From Methanolobus sp. WCC4 (GTDB lineage Archaea > Halobacteriota > Methanosarcinia > Methanosarcinales > Methanosarcinaceae): 64,000 bases of DNA. The DNA lies in the NCBI RefSeq assembly GCF_038022665.1, contig NZ_CP150629.1, positions 1,408,480-1,472,479 of the forward strand. Direction: 5' to 3'. Below are positions 63,966 through 64,000 of this stretch, piece by piece. Under the pieces are notes generated by a model. That model made no database searches. It was given only the letters and a program-made list of their open reading frames with translations, and was not told where the DNA came from. The position numbers were made by a program, and so were the translations under genes. The first letter of the stretch is position 1. Each line of letters starts with the position of its first letter.

Positions 63966-64000
63966 CCTGTAGGGTCCTGCATTTTCCTTTTTTATATTTG

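Overview
The window is a stretch of chromosome from a methanogenic archaeon of the family Methanosarcinaceae; a Methanolobus- or Methanococcoides-like organism is the best guess (inference from gene content and moderate GC). Archaeal identity is firm: TFB, Gar1, RNA polymerase subunits K and N, ribosomal proteins L18e/L13/S9/S2 in archaeal order, aTrm5, an archaeal RNase J, isopentenyl phosphate kinase, type 2 IPP isomerase and a long-chain prenyl diphosphate synthase. Methanogen-type families (DUF2111, DUF2240, MM0924 family, the COG1900/NIL-ferredoxin homocysteine pair) and a c-type cytochrome point to Methanosarcinales.

Layout. 1-4.4 kb: aminotransferase, a TM-helix channel-like protein, a 35-residue membrane protein that ordinary ORF calling misses, a strongly folded candidate ncRNA with its own TATA box, a membrane-anchored monoheme cytochrome c with Met/Gly/Tyr repeats, and rubrerythrin. 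4.4-23.4 kb: three related hybrid histidine kinases on the minus strand with 4, 16 and 10 PAS domains. The two largest are each preceded by the same promoter-tRNA-Thr block, intact in one copy and decayed in the other, which records a tandem duplication. 23.4-29.5 kb: trm5, a LysE-type exporter, tfb, gar1 and divergent ppdK with a repeat-bearing leader.

29.6-41 kb is a housekeeping block on the minus strand: L18e-L13-S9-rpoN-(structured spacer)-rpoK-S2, then MEMO, mevalonate kinase, IPK, IDI2, RNase J and prenyl synthase, giving most of the lower archaeal mevalonate route from mevalonate to membrane-lipid precursors. Two conserved methanogen proteins and serA, with a GCAATTA repeat cluster at its promoter, lie upstream. 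41-57.9 kb: two further sensor kinases, AlaX, an MFS exporter, a pyridine nucleotide-disulfide oxidoreductase, MM0924, an insertion sequence, Hsp20, the aspartate-semialdehyde sulfurtransferase/NIL-ferredoxin/UPF0280 sulfur cluster, AIM24, a thioredoxin-thioredoxin reductase pair and DUF2111.

58-64 kb is accessory: DUF2023, a small membrane protein, an orphan MacB-type ABC permease, a TetR regulator, a truncated YraQ-type permease, a UlaG/NAPE-PLD-like metallo-hydrolase, a 330-bp terminal-inverted-repeat element and a DUF4367 lipoprotein. Three near-identical palindromes (before the permease, before tetR and before the truncated permease) define a local TetR regulon. I find no CRISPR array, rRNA or classical defence island. 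The strongest candidates for something undescribed are the ncRNA at 2842-2964, the kinase/tRNA tandem duplication, and the three-operator TetR module.
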